A stretch of 64,000 nt of DNA, taken from Paenibacillus albus. GTDB lineage: Bacteria > Bacillota > Bacilli > Paenibacillales > Paenibacillaceae. Shown piece by piece: positions 41,129-49,945 of this stretch; within the stretch, counting starts at the first letter, position 1, and every line of letters begins with the position of its first letter. A model generated the notes under the pieces. That model did not search any database and was not told the origin of the DNA. It was given only the letters and a program-made list of their open reading frames with translations. The position numbers and the translations under genes were made by a program. The DNA is taken from NCBI RefSeq assembly GCF_003952225.1, contig NZ_CP034437.1:6429001-6493000 (forward strand), given 5' to 3'.

Positions 41129-42219
41129 CCTTCACCATTTCCGGCTAACAGTCTCATATAAGAAATCCGTTTTGCTTCCTTATACTTGGAGTCCAGATGC
41201 GAGATAGCTTCTCTCTCCACCCGCCTATCCCCCCACTCGCGAACAAAGTCGCTGATGCGATCAATGGCAGGTACGATGTTGTTCTCTTCGTTGTCCAAGT
41301 TAAGCAGATAAGGACTTCCTTCCGGAAAATCGGTATCCATGTAGCCGAGAATCACCGGAATGCCATAAGCCAAATACTCGCGAACCTTGAGTGGAGAGCC
41401 TTCTTTAAGCGCCGCCCGGTGCATGGCCAAGGAACCAATGGCAATGTTTGCTTTCCGCATGATAGGCTCGTACTGCTCCTTGTTCAAGCGGCCATGAAAC
41501 ACGATATTCGGCGGGATCTTCCCATTTAGGCCTTTTATGTCCTTGGCATGAATGCCAACCAGATCAAACGTCCATTCAGGTCTTAATTCAGCGAGTTGCA
41601 TAATTTTGTCCACCCCATGCCACGCTTGCCCCGGAGAGCCGATAAACACACACCGGATCCCATCCTTTACAGGACTCGCAAGGGAAGGGAACTGATCCAG
41701 CTGAATCCCGTTTCCAATGACGACTTCGCTTTTGGCATATTTACGGTAATGCTCCTCTTCCGACAGTTCCTTACTGACGTACACGTTCCCTCTACTTCTC
41801 TTCAATACTCTGCCCCGCGTCAAACGGTGATACCAATACCGGAGCGTGCCTTGCTGCAGCTTCATTTCCGTCAAATCATTAGTGTTAATTTCCAAAACTG
41901 AAGGATACTTGCTTAAAATCCAGTCGAGCGAGGGATAAAAGAGATCAAAACGATGGTAAATCATATCTGGCTGCCACCGATCGATCAGTCGCACTAGCTC
42001 GCGAAACTCTGTAAATCGGCTGCGCCAGTTATCGTAACGGCATACTGTGATGGAAATACCCTGCTCGGCGGTGAACTGTTCCCACTCCCGGTTATGGGTA
42101 AAGAGGAATAAACAGATCTCGTTTCCAAGTCGCTTCCATTCTCTGATTTGCGCTGCAATTTTCTTGTATACGCCGCTCTCCGGTCCGTCATTCCAATGAA
42201 TGAGATAGGCAATTCTCAT
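41125..42219 (-). CDS. GT4-like glycosyltransferase
   Basis: 364 residues. N-terminal YLIHWNDGPESGVYKKIAAQIREW and DMIYHRFDLFYPSLDWIL, nucleotide-sugar domain with CVFIGSPGQAWHGVDKIMQLAELRPEW and EGSPLKVREYLAYGIPVILGYMDT. More diverged than its two GT4 neighbours. Overlaps the polymerase gene by 4 bp. AGGTGAT ribosome site. Confidence 0.85.
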   Translation of the reverse strand: MRIAYLIHWNDGPESGVYKKIAAQIREWKRLGNEICLFLFTHNREWEQFTAEQGISITVCRYDNWRSRFTEFRELVRLIDRWQPDMIYHRFDLFYPSLDWILSKYPSVLEINTNDLTEMKLQQGTLRYWYHRLTRGRVLKRSRGNVYVSKELSEEEHYRKYAKSEVVIGNGIQLDQFPSLASPVKDGIRCVFIGSPGQAWHGVDKIMQLAELRPEWTFDLVGIHAKDIKGLNGKIPPNIVFHGRLNKEQYEPIMRKANIAIGSLAMHRAALKEGSPLKVREYLAYGIPVILGYMDTDFPEGSPYLLNLDNEENNIVPAIDRISDFVREWGDRRVEREAISHLDSKYKEAKRISYMRLLAGNGEG

Positions 42220-42244
42220 CTTCGATCACCTGCTATCAGATAGT

Positions 42245-43618
42245 TTATTGATCCAAGCATTTCCGATAAGTCGTGCGCTGCTCGTTCGTGACGAACTCAC
42301 TATTGTGCCAGAGAAGCGTAAACTGACCTCCGAATGAACGGCATTGTTGATATAGGCTTCCGATTTGCTCAAGCGCAGCTTCTTCCTTCGTTTGGCCTGC
42401 GCTCCCCTTCCAAACCGTCTGCTCCATGACGATTAGTGGCTTTTCGACGAGATTAAGCGGCTCTCGTGACAGAAGGTTGAATACCGGGTACTCGTAGCAG
42501 ACACCGCAGCGAAATCCCGGAGAATCGGCATAACCCAATGTACTGTCGTAATCCAAGCCCGCTTCCTCCCAGTACTGCCAGGTTTCCGGTCCTTTCCATC
42601 GTAAGTAGTGCTGCCTGCCTCCCCAGCGCTCTTGGCGAATGCCGTTCTTGCCGGCGATGTCGAGCAGAATTTGGAACTGCCTCGATATTCGATCCGGAGA
42701 ATTGTAAGTATCGTAACTCGGATGGAGTCCGATCTCATGTCCCCGGCCGTGAATTTCCCGCATCAGGCTTTGAATTTCCGGATTATATACGGAGTAATTG
42801 CCATCCAAGCCAGCTACCGTCTCTTCCGTGATGAAATAGAATGCGCTGCGCAGTCCGGCTTTCTCGCTTAGCGTCATTAGCCATCTGAACGTATTAAAGG
42901 GATCGTCTATCAGCTCGCCGCCTCGAGTTCTCCATGCTGCCCTGGCTTTCAGATACGATGCCTCATAATTTCGCCTCTTCACGATATCCGCCAGAGAGTC
43001 CTTAAGCATGCGGATTGGGCTCTTGCCGAACGAATAGAACGGCCAATCGACGTCATGGCTTAGCACGAGGCTTGCTTGCCGATCTTTCCTCTCGATTCTT
43101 GGCCACCGCTTCTTCATGAGCTCCCAGAATATTTCTACATATTCGTTCACGATTGGACGATCAAGGAAATTCGCCCGGTAAGCAATGGAGCTTTCCGAAG
43201 GGAATCGGTCTCTGGCATCTCTTTTATTCGCGAGAAGTTCTTCGTACCGAGTCAGCATGAAGAAGGAGCTTCCGAGAATATCGATTCCGCAATAGCAATC
43301 GTCTTGACCTTCCTCGATGTAAAGACCCGAGCGGCCGCGTTGCCCATACAGGATGGGGACTGCCCCGAATCGAGCATGTACGGAATGTTCTATCGGTTCA
43401 CGGGGCATAGACCTCGAAGTCAGCCACCTGTCTTCCTCTGTCCGCAGCAGAACATCGGCCAACCGAATAACTCCGTTACTGCCCGGAAGAGAAATTTCCA
43501 CATCCTCTCGCTCTTCGTATAGGATCTCGTAGGATAGACCCAGAAAGTGATGGAATAGGACATCCAGGATGTAGTCGCGTTCAGGCTTTCTCGTTAATGG
43601 CGATTTAATGAGCAGCAT
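42245..43618 (-). CDS. Polysaccharide deacetylase with N-terminal DUF7033-type domain
   Basis: 457 residues. The N-terminal 150 residues (with ILGSSFFMLTRYEEL and FLDRPIVNEYVEIFWELM) are the domain that precedes NodB-like deacetylases in capsule loci. The NodB part has LSHDVDWP (catalytic and metal Asp) near 195 and HGRGHEIGLHPSYDTYN. No signal peptide. GGAGG site before the ATG. Second deacetylase of the cluster; it may act on the lipid-linked unit. Confidence 0.83.
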   Translation of the reverse strand: MLLIKSPLTRKPERDYILDVLFHHFLGLSYEILYEEREDVEISLPGSNGVIRLADVLLRTEEDRWLTSRSMPREPIEHSVHARFGAVPILYGQRGRSGLYIEEGQDDCYCGIDILGSSFFMLTRYEELLANKRDARDRFPSESSIAYRANFLDRPIVNEYVEIFWELMKKRWPRIERKDRQASLVLSHDVDWPFYSFGKSPIRMLKDSLADIVKRRNYEASYLKARAAWRTRGGELIDDPFNTFRWLMTLSEKAGLRSAFYFITEETVAGLDGNYSVYNPEIQSLMREIHGRGHEIGLHPSYDTYNSPDRISRQFQILLDIAGKNGIRQERWGGRQHYLRWKGPETWQYWEEAGLDYDSTLGYADSPGFRCGVCYEYPVFNLLSREPLNLVEKPLIVMEQTVWKGSAGQTKEEAALEQIGSLYQQCRSFGGQFTLLWHNSEFVTNEQRTTYRKCLDQ

Positions 43619-43636
43619 TGTGTATTCCTCCGATTA

Positions 43637-44581
43637 TTAGAGCACTTCCAGTCCGACCAGGCTGCTTACCGCCGATAAGCTGTATAGCAAGCTGCGGGCT
43701 TCCCGAAGCCAATCCTTGAAGCTGCGCTTACGCACCGTAAAGTATGGAACGAGCTCCGCTCCCCACTTAGATTTGGATTCAGCTACAGAAGGGATATTAG
43801 CGCCACAGAAGTCGTATTGCTCCACGCCAAGCGCTGCCATATCCTGCAGCATGAACGCCGTCATCTGGTAGGCAACGCCGCTTTGCAAATGTTCTTTCTT
43901 CGTACCGAGCATGAGTCCAAGCGCGCATTCTTTACTGAGCACCAGTTCAACGCTCGCGCTTACCGGCTCGCCGTCTTTGCTGTAGCAAACGTAAGCCTTA
44001 AATATGTCATCACCCAGAATGCTTCTCATCAGCTCAAGATCCTCGACGGTCAAATCCTGCTTGAAGCCTTTGCGCTTCGCAGTTTCAATCAAGCATACAT
44101 GAACATCTTCCATCCGATCTGCCTGCCGGCTCACATAACCGAGCGCATTAGCCTTCTCAATCCTTTTGCGAACGGTAGTGTCGGATGCGCTATCTTCATA
44201 AGGGAGCTTTATTCGGTACGAGTATTTGACGCCGAGTTGGTAATTCGCCCATCTCCAAGGCCGAACGTCATTAATTTCCGGTGGGAAGACAAAGTCGACG
44301 GTACAGCCTTTATTCGTCATTTCCAAAGTCATTTGTTCCGCCACACGCAACCATTGCCTTGTCAGCTTATAATTCTTGCTAGTAGGAGTTGGCTTAAAGA
44401 CCACATGGTTATAGTAATTTAATGGAGGTAGGAACAGCTTTCCGCTGCGATTCATAAAGAACAAGCTCGTACACTCCGCTTCCGTTCCTTCTGCACGGAA
44501 CGTCATCAGCTCCGCTTTGCAGTTCCATTTGCGACGATTGAACTCTGCCCACTTCTGCAGAGCTTCCTCTTCAACTCTCAC
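43637..44581 (-). CDS. FemAB/GNAT-like acyltransferase, copy 1
   Basis: 314 residues from the GTG at 44581 (AGGAG 10 bases before); this start aligns with copy 2, and the longer frame overlaps that gene. The protein has the double-GNAT architecture of the FemAB/BioF2-like group: LMTFRAEG..., PPLNYYNHVVF, RKRIEKANALGYVS, KAYVCYSKDGEPVSASVELVL, and DFCGANIPSVAESKSKWGAELVPYFTVRKR. Such enzymes add amino-acyl or acyl groups to glycans; donor unknown. About half of the residues match copy 2. Confidence 0.8.
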   Translation of the reverse strand: MRVEEEALQKWAEFNRRKWNCKAELMTFRAEGTEAECTSLFFMNRSGKLFLPPLNYYNHVVFKPTPTSKNYKLTRQWLRVAEQMTLEMTNKGCTVDFVFPPEINDVRPWRWANYQLGVKYSYRIKLPYEDSASDTTVRKRIEKANALGYVSRQADRMEDVHVCLIETAKRKGFKQDLTVEDLELMRSILGDDIFKAYVCYSKDGEPVSASVELVLSKECALGLMLGTKKEHLQSGVAYQMTAFMLQDMAALGVEQYDFCGANIPSVAESKSKWGAELVPYFTVRKRSFKDWLREARSLLYSLSAVSSLVGLEVL

Positions 44582-44603
44582 AATTCGCACGCTCCTAATC
44601 CGA

Positions 44604-45539
44604 TCATAATTTCCTTGCCTCATTCCTTTGGATGATCGATTGCAGCCACTTACCTCCTTCTTTAGCCACATCTTGCAACCTTCGCTTTCTCACCGTGTAA
44701 TAAGGAACCAGCTCCGCCCCCCACTGAGCCTTCGCTTCTGCTACAGAAGGAATATTCGCTCCGCAAAAATCAAAGCTCTCCACGCCATGCGCGACAAGAT
44801 CCTGGAACATGTAGGCTCGCAAGTGTTGAGCTGTTCCGTTGCGCAGATGGTTCTCTTTCGAGCCGGCAACTAATCCAAGCGCGTTTTTATTCCCAAGAAT
44901 AATCTCGATGCTCGCACTCGCCGGCTCGCCATCTTTGCTATAGCAGACATAGGCTCGAAAGAGATCATCACCGAGCGAGCTAGCTGCGTATTCCAAATCC
45001 TCCAGAGACAGCCGGTGACTGAAGCCTTTGCGTTTCTCCGTAGCGACCAAGCATTCGTAAACATCGGACATGCTGTCTGCCACTCGCGTCACATATCCCT
45101 CTGAAGTCGCTTTCTTGATTCGCTGTTTAACCGCGTGGTCGATAAGATTCACATCATGCGGCAGCTTCACGCGATATGAATATCGCACTCCGGTTATGAA
45201 ATGCCTCCAGCGCCACGGCCGTATATCTTGAAATTCCGGAGGAAGCACGTAATCCTCCGCGCAACCGACTTTACGCATGCCTTTCACCATCTTATCCGCG
45301 ACTCTAAGCCATTGCTCTGTTACTTTGTACGTCCCGCTCTCGGAGCGATCTGGATGGAAGACAGTAGGATGATAGTAGTTAAACGGTGGTAAAAATATCC
45401 TCCCTCGGTCATCCAAGAAGAACAAACACTCGCAATAAGCGTCTGACATAGAATCCTTGAAGGTCATTAACTCTGTCCTGCAGTTCCACATACGATGATT
45501 AAATGCTGCCCAGCGCAGCAGGGAGTTCTTGTCTGACAA
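44604..45539 (-). CDS. FemAB/GNAT-like acyltransferase, copy 2
   Basis: 311 residues, TTG start with GGAG 9 bases before. Same landmarks as copy 1: LMTFKDSMSD, PPFNYYHPTVF, KQRIKKATSEGYVT, RAYVCYSKDGEPASASIEIIL, DFCGANIPSVAEAKAQWGAELVPYYTVRKR. It ends 22 bp before copy 1, so the pair is a tandem duplication that has diverged; each may modify a different residue of the repeat unit. Confidence 0.8.
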   Translation of the reverse strand: MSDKNSLLRWAAFNHRMWNCRTELMTFKDSMSDAYCECLFFLDDRGRIFLPPFNYYHPTVFHPDRSESGTYKVTEQWLRVADKMVKGMRKVGCAEDYVLPPEFQDIRPWRWRHFITGVRYSYRVKLPHDVNLIDHAVKQRIKKATSEGYVTRVADSMSDVYECLVATEKRKGFSHRLSLEDLEYAASSLGDDLFRAYVCYSKDGEPASASIEIILGNKNALGLVAGSKENHLRNGTAQHLRAYMFQDLVAHGVESFDFCGANIPSVAEAKAQWGAELVPYYTVRKRRLQDVAKEGGKWLQSIIQRNEARKL

Positions 45540-45562
45540 GGATTAACACTCCAATCCTTCAT

Positions 45563-46882
45563 TCAATTTGCCTGGCTTGTGCTAACTTCCGCCAGATTAG
45601 GCGCTTGCTGTTTGAACTTAATGACCGCTCTATAAGACAGACTCAGATGCAGCAAGTAACCAAGCGTTGCAGCGATGCTCAAGAACAGCACGGCTGTCTC
45701 GGGATCCTGATTCGTGAACCAAGCTAAGTACAGAGCACCCGTGACGATGGTAATCCGTACGATTTCTCGAAGTAAATGCAAGTCCTGCCTCTCCATCACA
45801 TCGATGGTAGATCCAACGGAATTAGCAGCAAACTGAGCGATATACATCATCGCCATAATAGGCAGCAAGTGCCCCGTGTGGTGCCATTGATCCCCGAGCA
45901 GAAACATGAAATGGGGAGCGATGACGACAATGCTTCCAATGACTAAGAGACCTATGAGAGTAACCTTCTTCAAAGTACCCATAAACAACGGGTAAATTTT
46001 CTCCGGCCGGTGATTGACGTTCGAGGAAAACTCTGACAAGTATACTTGGCTGACTGACGTCGAGATGAGTATTGCCGGAGCGCCTAACAACCGCTGCACG
46101 AGCGTATAGAGCCCCGCTTCATACGGACCATATAAAGCCGCGAGAAGAATATTCGGCAGGTATAGGCTGAAGCTGTTGAGCAAACTTGATCCGCTGGACA
46201 GCAGCGGGAACCTGCGATAGCGGTAGGCGTTATCCTTCATATCCTCCCATGTCACGCGAATGTTCTCTGCCGACGTATCCTTCCGCCAGCGTTTCAGCTG
46301 CCCCCAGATGCCTGCGGAACGGCCAACCAAATCGCCCACAATCAAGCCAAGCGACCCATGATGCACAATTCCAAACGTTAGCTGAGTAGCAACTTGCCCC
46401 GTGCTCTGCATGTACTTGGTCCGTGCGATCTGTTTGAAGTGCTTCTTGCGAATGAGCCAGTAATTCAATACCTGATATACGCCGGCTGCGAATAAGCTGA
46501 AGATCACGAGGAAGAAGTATCCTTTGATCTCGGAGACGTTCAACCAATCTGCAATTTTGTTCTGCAATAGGTAGAACACCAAACCGCTCAGCAGGCTGAT
46601 TCCCATGCACAAGTAGAGACTTAGATGTACAAGGCTGGATGCTGCCCGATCCGAGCTGGGCATTGTAACCGTCACTTCATAGCTAAGCGAAGAGATGACT
46701 AGGATGAGGGATACGATAGAAGTGTAGACGGAGAATACGCCAAACTCGGCAGGTGTGTATAAGTGCGCCAACACAGGCAATGTAAGGAGAATCAATAGTT
46801 GGCTAAACATGGTGCCACCAGCCAGAACAAACACATTCTTTGAAAATTTATTTAGTTTTGGAATTCGAATTTTTTTCGCCAT
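45563..46882 (-). CDS. Wzx-like oligosaccharide flippase
   Basis: 439 residues of the MATE/MOP polysaccharide-flippase family with about twelve or thirteen helices; early marks are SKNVFVLAGGTMFSQLLILLTLPVLAHLYTPAEFGVFSVYTS. It moves the completed lipid-linked unit to the outer face for the Wzy polymerase. ATG at 46882 taken; an in-frame GTG two codons earlier is possible. It follows the aminotransferase gene by 12 bp. Confidence 0.9.
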   Translation of the reverse strand: MAKKIRIPKLNKFSKNVFVLAGGTMFSQLLILLTLPVLAHLYTPAEFGVFSVYTSIVSLILVISSLSYEVTVTMPSSDRAASSLVHLSLYLCMGISLLSGLVFYLLQNKIADWLNVSEIKGYFFLVIFSLFAAGVYQVLNYWLIRKKHFKQIARTKYMQSTGQVATQLTFGIVHHGSLGLIVGDLVGRSAGIWGQLKRWRKDTSAENIRVTWEDMKDNAYRYRRFPLLSSGSSLLNSFSLYLPNILLAALYGPYEAGLYTLVQRLLGAPAILISTSVSQVYLSEFSSNVNHRPEKIYPLFMGTLKKVTLIGLLVIGSIVVIAPHFMFLLGDQWHHTGHLLPIMAMMYIAQFAANSVGSTIDVMERQDLHLLREIVRITIVTGALYLAWFTNQDPETAVLFLSIAATLGYLLHLSLSYRAVIKFKQQAPNLAEVSTSQAN

Positions 46883-46894
46883 AGGCACCTGCTG

Positions 46895-48004
46895 CTACAT
46901 CGACCTAAGTAGCTGCACTACTACGGCCTCTTGGATTTCTGGTTTAATATGAGGCCAAATCGGAAGAGAAAGCACTTCGCCAGCCAAGGTCTCGGCATTC
47001 GGGAGACTGCGGTTCATCCCGCGATAAATGGGCAGCTGATGTACGGGTATCGGATAATAGATCATCGTCTGTATCCCGGCTTCCGCAAGCTTGCGCTGTA
47101 CGTCATCTCTCTTACCGCCGGTGATTCTAACCGTATATTGGTGAAAAACCGAATTGCCCGTCTCTTCGTACACAGGGAGGATGAGGTTCTTATTCCCTTC
47201 CAACAGCTGGTGGTAGTGATTTGCGGCTTGCTGCCTTCCTTCATTCCACTGATCGATATGCGGCAGCTTGATGCGCAGTATGGCAGCCTGTATTTCATCC
47301 AGCCGCGAGTTATAGCCGACGATCTCGTTGTGATATTTCTTCTTGGAGCCATGCGCGCGCAGCATCTCCGCTTTCTCCGCAATCTCGTCGTTATCGGTCA
47401 CAAGCAGACCACCATCTCCGTAAGCACCAAGATTCTTGGAAGGGAAGAACGAATAACAACCAACATCGCCGAATGTACCAGCTTTCTTGCCTCCACTTTC
47501 CGCGCCGAAGGCTTGGGCGGTGTCCTCGACCACGATCAGTCCATGCTCGCGGGCAATCTTCATTACGTTGTCCATGTCAACGGCTAAGCCGAATAGGTGA
47601 ACGGGAATGATCGCCTTCGTCCGAGGCGTAATGGCCGCTTCGAGCTGCTCAAGATTGATATTATAGGTGCGAATATCGACGTCCACGAACACTGGTGTCG
47701 CTCCGATCTGGCTAATTGCCTCTGCCGTTGCAAAGAAAGTGAACGGCGTTGTAATGACTTCGTCCCCCGCAGAAACGCCTGCAGCGAGGAGGCCAATCAC
47801 TAAAGCATCAGTACCGGAATTAAGAGCAATCGCATGCTTCGTCCCCAGATAACTCGCGCATTCCTGCTCGAACGCTTTGACGTTTGGCCCCATAATGAAA
47901 GCACCTCCGTCCAGCACATCCTCGAAAGCCTTTAATAATTGAGGCTTTAATGTTTCAATTTCATCGCTCAAATCGAGCACAGGAATCCTTTGTACGGTTT
48001 TCAC
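46895..48004 (-). CDS. wbpE: DegT/DnrJ-family sugar aminotransferase (WbpE-like)
   Basis: 369 residues, PLP-dependent. NSGTDALVIGLLAAGV, PFTFFATAEAI, VEDTAQAFGAE and the PLP lysine in SFFPSKNLGAYGDGG near 190 are all present. In the Wbp route it aminates the 3-keto sugar made by the oxidoreductase at 49908. GTG start after a GGGGGG run. The neighbours WbpD-, WbpA- and WbpB-like genes support the assignment. Confidence 0.87.
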   Translation of the reverse strand: MKTVQRIPVLDLSDEIETLKPQLLKAFEDVLDGGAFIMGPNVKAFEQECASYLGTKHAIALNSGTDALVIGLLAAGVSAGDEVITTPFTFFATAEAISQIGATPVFVDVDIRTYNINLEQLEAAITPRTKAIIPVHLFGLAVDMDNVMKIAREHGLIVVEDTAQAFGAESGGKKAGTFGDVGCYSFFPSKNLGAYGDGGLLVTDNDEIAEKAEMLRAHGSKKKYHNEIVGYNSRLDEIQAAILRIKLPHIDQWNEGRQQAANHYHQLLEGNKNLILPVYEETGNSVFHQYTVRITGGKRDDVQRKLAEAGIQTMIYYPIPVHQLPIYRGMNRSLPNAETLAGEVLSLPIWPHIKPEIQEAVVVQLLRSM

Positions 48005-48007
48005 CTA

Positions 48008-48592
48008 TTAGCCCCCCATTGTCTTGTGTAAAGTATCATGTTCTAACCTGTACGTTCTGCCGCAGCTTGAGCATGTTGAATGCGACTGCTCCAGGCGAAG
48101 CGTTACACCACACTCGCATACCCAGCCAATTCGCTTTGCGGGGACTCCAGCCATCAAGGCGAATGGCAGTACGTCACGGTTTACAACCGCTCCCGCTGCA
48201 ATCAACGCATTCTCTCCGATCGTGACTCCGCACACGATGGTCGCATTGGCGCCAATCGAGGCACCTCGCTTAACGACCGTTTGGGCGTAATCATCGCTCG
48301 TGTTGCGGGGGAAAGCTGATCTTGGCGTTCTAACGTTTGTGAACACCATGCTTGGACCGCAGAAGACGTAGTCCTCAAGCACGACACCTTCAAAGATTGA
48401 TACGTTATTTTGAATCTTGACGCCGTTGCCAATCGTCACATGATTCGCCACAAAGACATTCTGTCCTAGGCTGCAAGTTTGTCCGACGACTGCTTTCGGC
48501 GAAATATGGCTGAAATGCCATACCTTCGTTCCAGTTCCGATTTCAGCCCCGTCATCAATGATCGCCGTGTCGTGCTTGAAATATGTCATCAT
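48008..48592 (-). CDS. wbpD: Hexapeptide-repeat N-acetyltransferase (WbpD/WlbB-like) with a C-terminal zinc ribbon
   Basis: 194 residues of left-handed beta-helix: IGTGTKVWHFSHIS, VTIGNGVKIQNNVSIFEGV, KRGASIGANATIVCGVTIGENALIAAGAVV, typical of WbpD/WlbB, which acetylates the 3-amino group of UDP-GlcNAc3NA. After MAGVPAKRIGWV comes CECG...CSSCG, a zinc-ribbon-like tail seen in this subfamily. Acetyl-CoA-dependent and cytoplasmic. Its stop is 3 bp from the aminotransferase start. Confidence 0.87.
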   Translation of the reverse strand: MMTYFKHDTAIIDDGAEIGTGTKVWHFSHISPKAVVGQTCSLGQNVFVANHVTIGNGVKIQNNVSIFEGVVLEDYVFCGPSMVFTNVRTPRSAFPRNTSDDYAQTVVKRGASIGANATIVCGVTIGENALIAAGAVVNRDVLPFALMAGVPAKRIGWVCECGVTLRLEQSHSTCSSCGRTYRLEHDTLHKTMGG

Positions 48593-48604
48593 CCGCCGCT
48601 TCCT

Positions 48605-49945
48605 TTACAATAAATAGTAGTTACTAGGCTTCTCGTAATTCTTCATCCCGTTCCTCGTGTCAAGCAGTAAGCGGGCTTTTCTTGCAATCAACTTATAATC
48701 AAATCGGGAGTGATCCGTTGTCAGCACAACGATGTCCGCCTCTTCAATCGCTTGCTCCGTCGCCTCTACACAGTCGTAATATCTACCGTGATGTTTAAAG
48801 ATCGAGATATACGGATCGCTCACCCGAACGGTAGCGCCGCTCTCCTCCAGTAGCTCAATGACTTTCAGCACCGGCGATTCGCGATAATCGTCGATATCCT
48901 TCTTATAGGCGATCCCGAGCAGATGAACGAGGGATCCATTCAATGACTTGCGCTGCTGGTTCAGAATTTGCGCGATTTTCTGTACCACAAATTCCGGCAT
49001 GGAGTTGTTAATTTCCCCAGCAAGCTCGATGAGCCGTGTATGATAGTTAAACTCTCTGGCTTTCCACGTTAAATAGAAGGGATCGATCGGGATACAATGG
49101 CCTCCAAGCCCAGGTCCCGGATAAAAAGCCATAAAGCCATATGGTTTCGACTTGGCCGCGTCGATGACTTCCCAGACGTTGATGCCCATCCGGTCGCACA
49201 ACAGCGCCATTTCGTTAGCCAAAGCGATGTTAATATGACGGAACGTATTCTCGTAAATTTTTTCCATCTCGGCGACAGAAGGGCTCGACACCGGATGTAC
49301 CTCCCCTTCCAGCACTTGCTCGTACAGTGCAACCGCTGTGCGCAAGCAAGCTTCGGTTATGCCTCCAACCACTTTCGGCGTGTTGCTAGTGTTATAAAAT
49401 TTGTTGCCAGGATCGACTCTCTCCGGGGAGTAGGCGAGGAAGAAGTCTTCTCCGCATACGAGCCCAGTGCTCTCCAGAATCGGCTTCACCAGTTCCTCCG
49501 TCGTACCCGGATAAGTCGTGCTTTCAAGTACAACGAGCATCCCCTTGTGCAGAAAACGCGCAATTTCCTTCGTGGAGTTGACCACATAGCTTGTGTCCGG
49601 CTGTTGGTATAGGTCAAGCGGCGTTGGTACGCATATAGTCACCGCATCTACGCTAGCGAGGAACGAATAATCGGTTGTCGCCCGCAGATAACCTTCTTTC
49701 ACAATTCTCCGCAGATCGTCGTCCACGACGTCTCCGATGTAATTCACACCTTCATTCACAAGCTTAACTTTCGATTCCTGCACATCAAAACCAATGACCC
49801 GATAGCCCGCCTTCGCCTTTTCCACCGACAAAGGAAGCCCCACGTAACCGAGTCCAATCACTCCGATTGTTGCGGTTTTATTCAAAAACTTGTCAATTAG
49901 CTCTGCGCTAAACGCCCCTGATTGTCGCTGCGTCTTTAACAGCAT
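48605..49945 (-). CDS. wbpA: UDP-N-acetylglucosamine 6-dehydrogenase (WbpA-like)
   Basis: 446 residues; ATG at 49945 after GGAGGGG (7-base gap). Rossmann motif GVIGLGYVGLPLS, VCVPTP-type ICVPTPLD, ESTTYPGTTEELV, and catalytic Cys in PGPGLGGHCIPIDP near 283. It oxidises UDP-GlcNAc to UDP-GlcNAcA using NAD, the first step of the diacetamido uronic acid route. Its start overlaps the end of the oxidoreductase gene by 38 bp. Confidence 0.88.
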   Translation of the reverse strand: MLLKTQRQSGAFSAELIDKFLNKTATIGVIGLGYVGLPLSVEKAKAGYRVIGFDVQESKVKLVNEGVNYIGDVVDDDLRRIVKEGYLRATTDYSFLASVDAVTICVPTPLDLYQQPDTSYVVNSTKEIARFLHKGMLVVLESTTYPGTTEELVKPILESTGLVCGEDFFLAYSPERVDPGNKFYNTSNTPKVVGGITEACLRTAVALYEQVLEGEVHPVSSPSVAEMEKIYENTFRHINIALANEMALLCDRMGINVWEVIDAAKSKPYGFMAFYPGPGLGGHCIPIDPFYLTWKAREFNYHTRLIELAGEINNSMPEFVVQKIAQILNQQRKSLNGSLVHLLGIAYKKDIDDYRESPVLKVIELLEESGATVRVSDPYISIFKHHGRYYDCVEATEQAIEEADIVVLTTDHSRFDYKLIARKARLLLDTRNGMKNYEKPSNYYLL

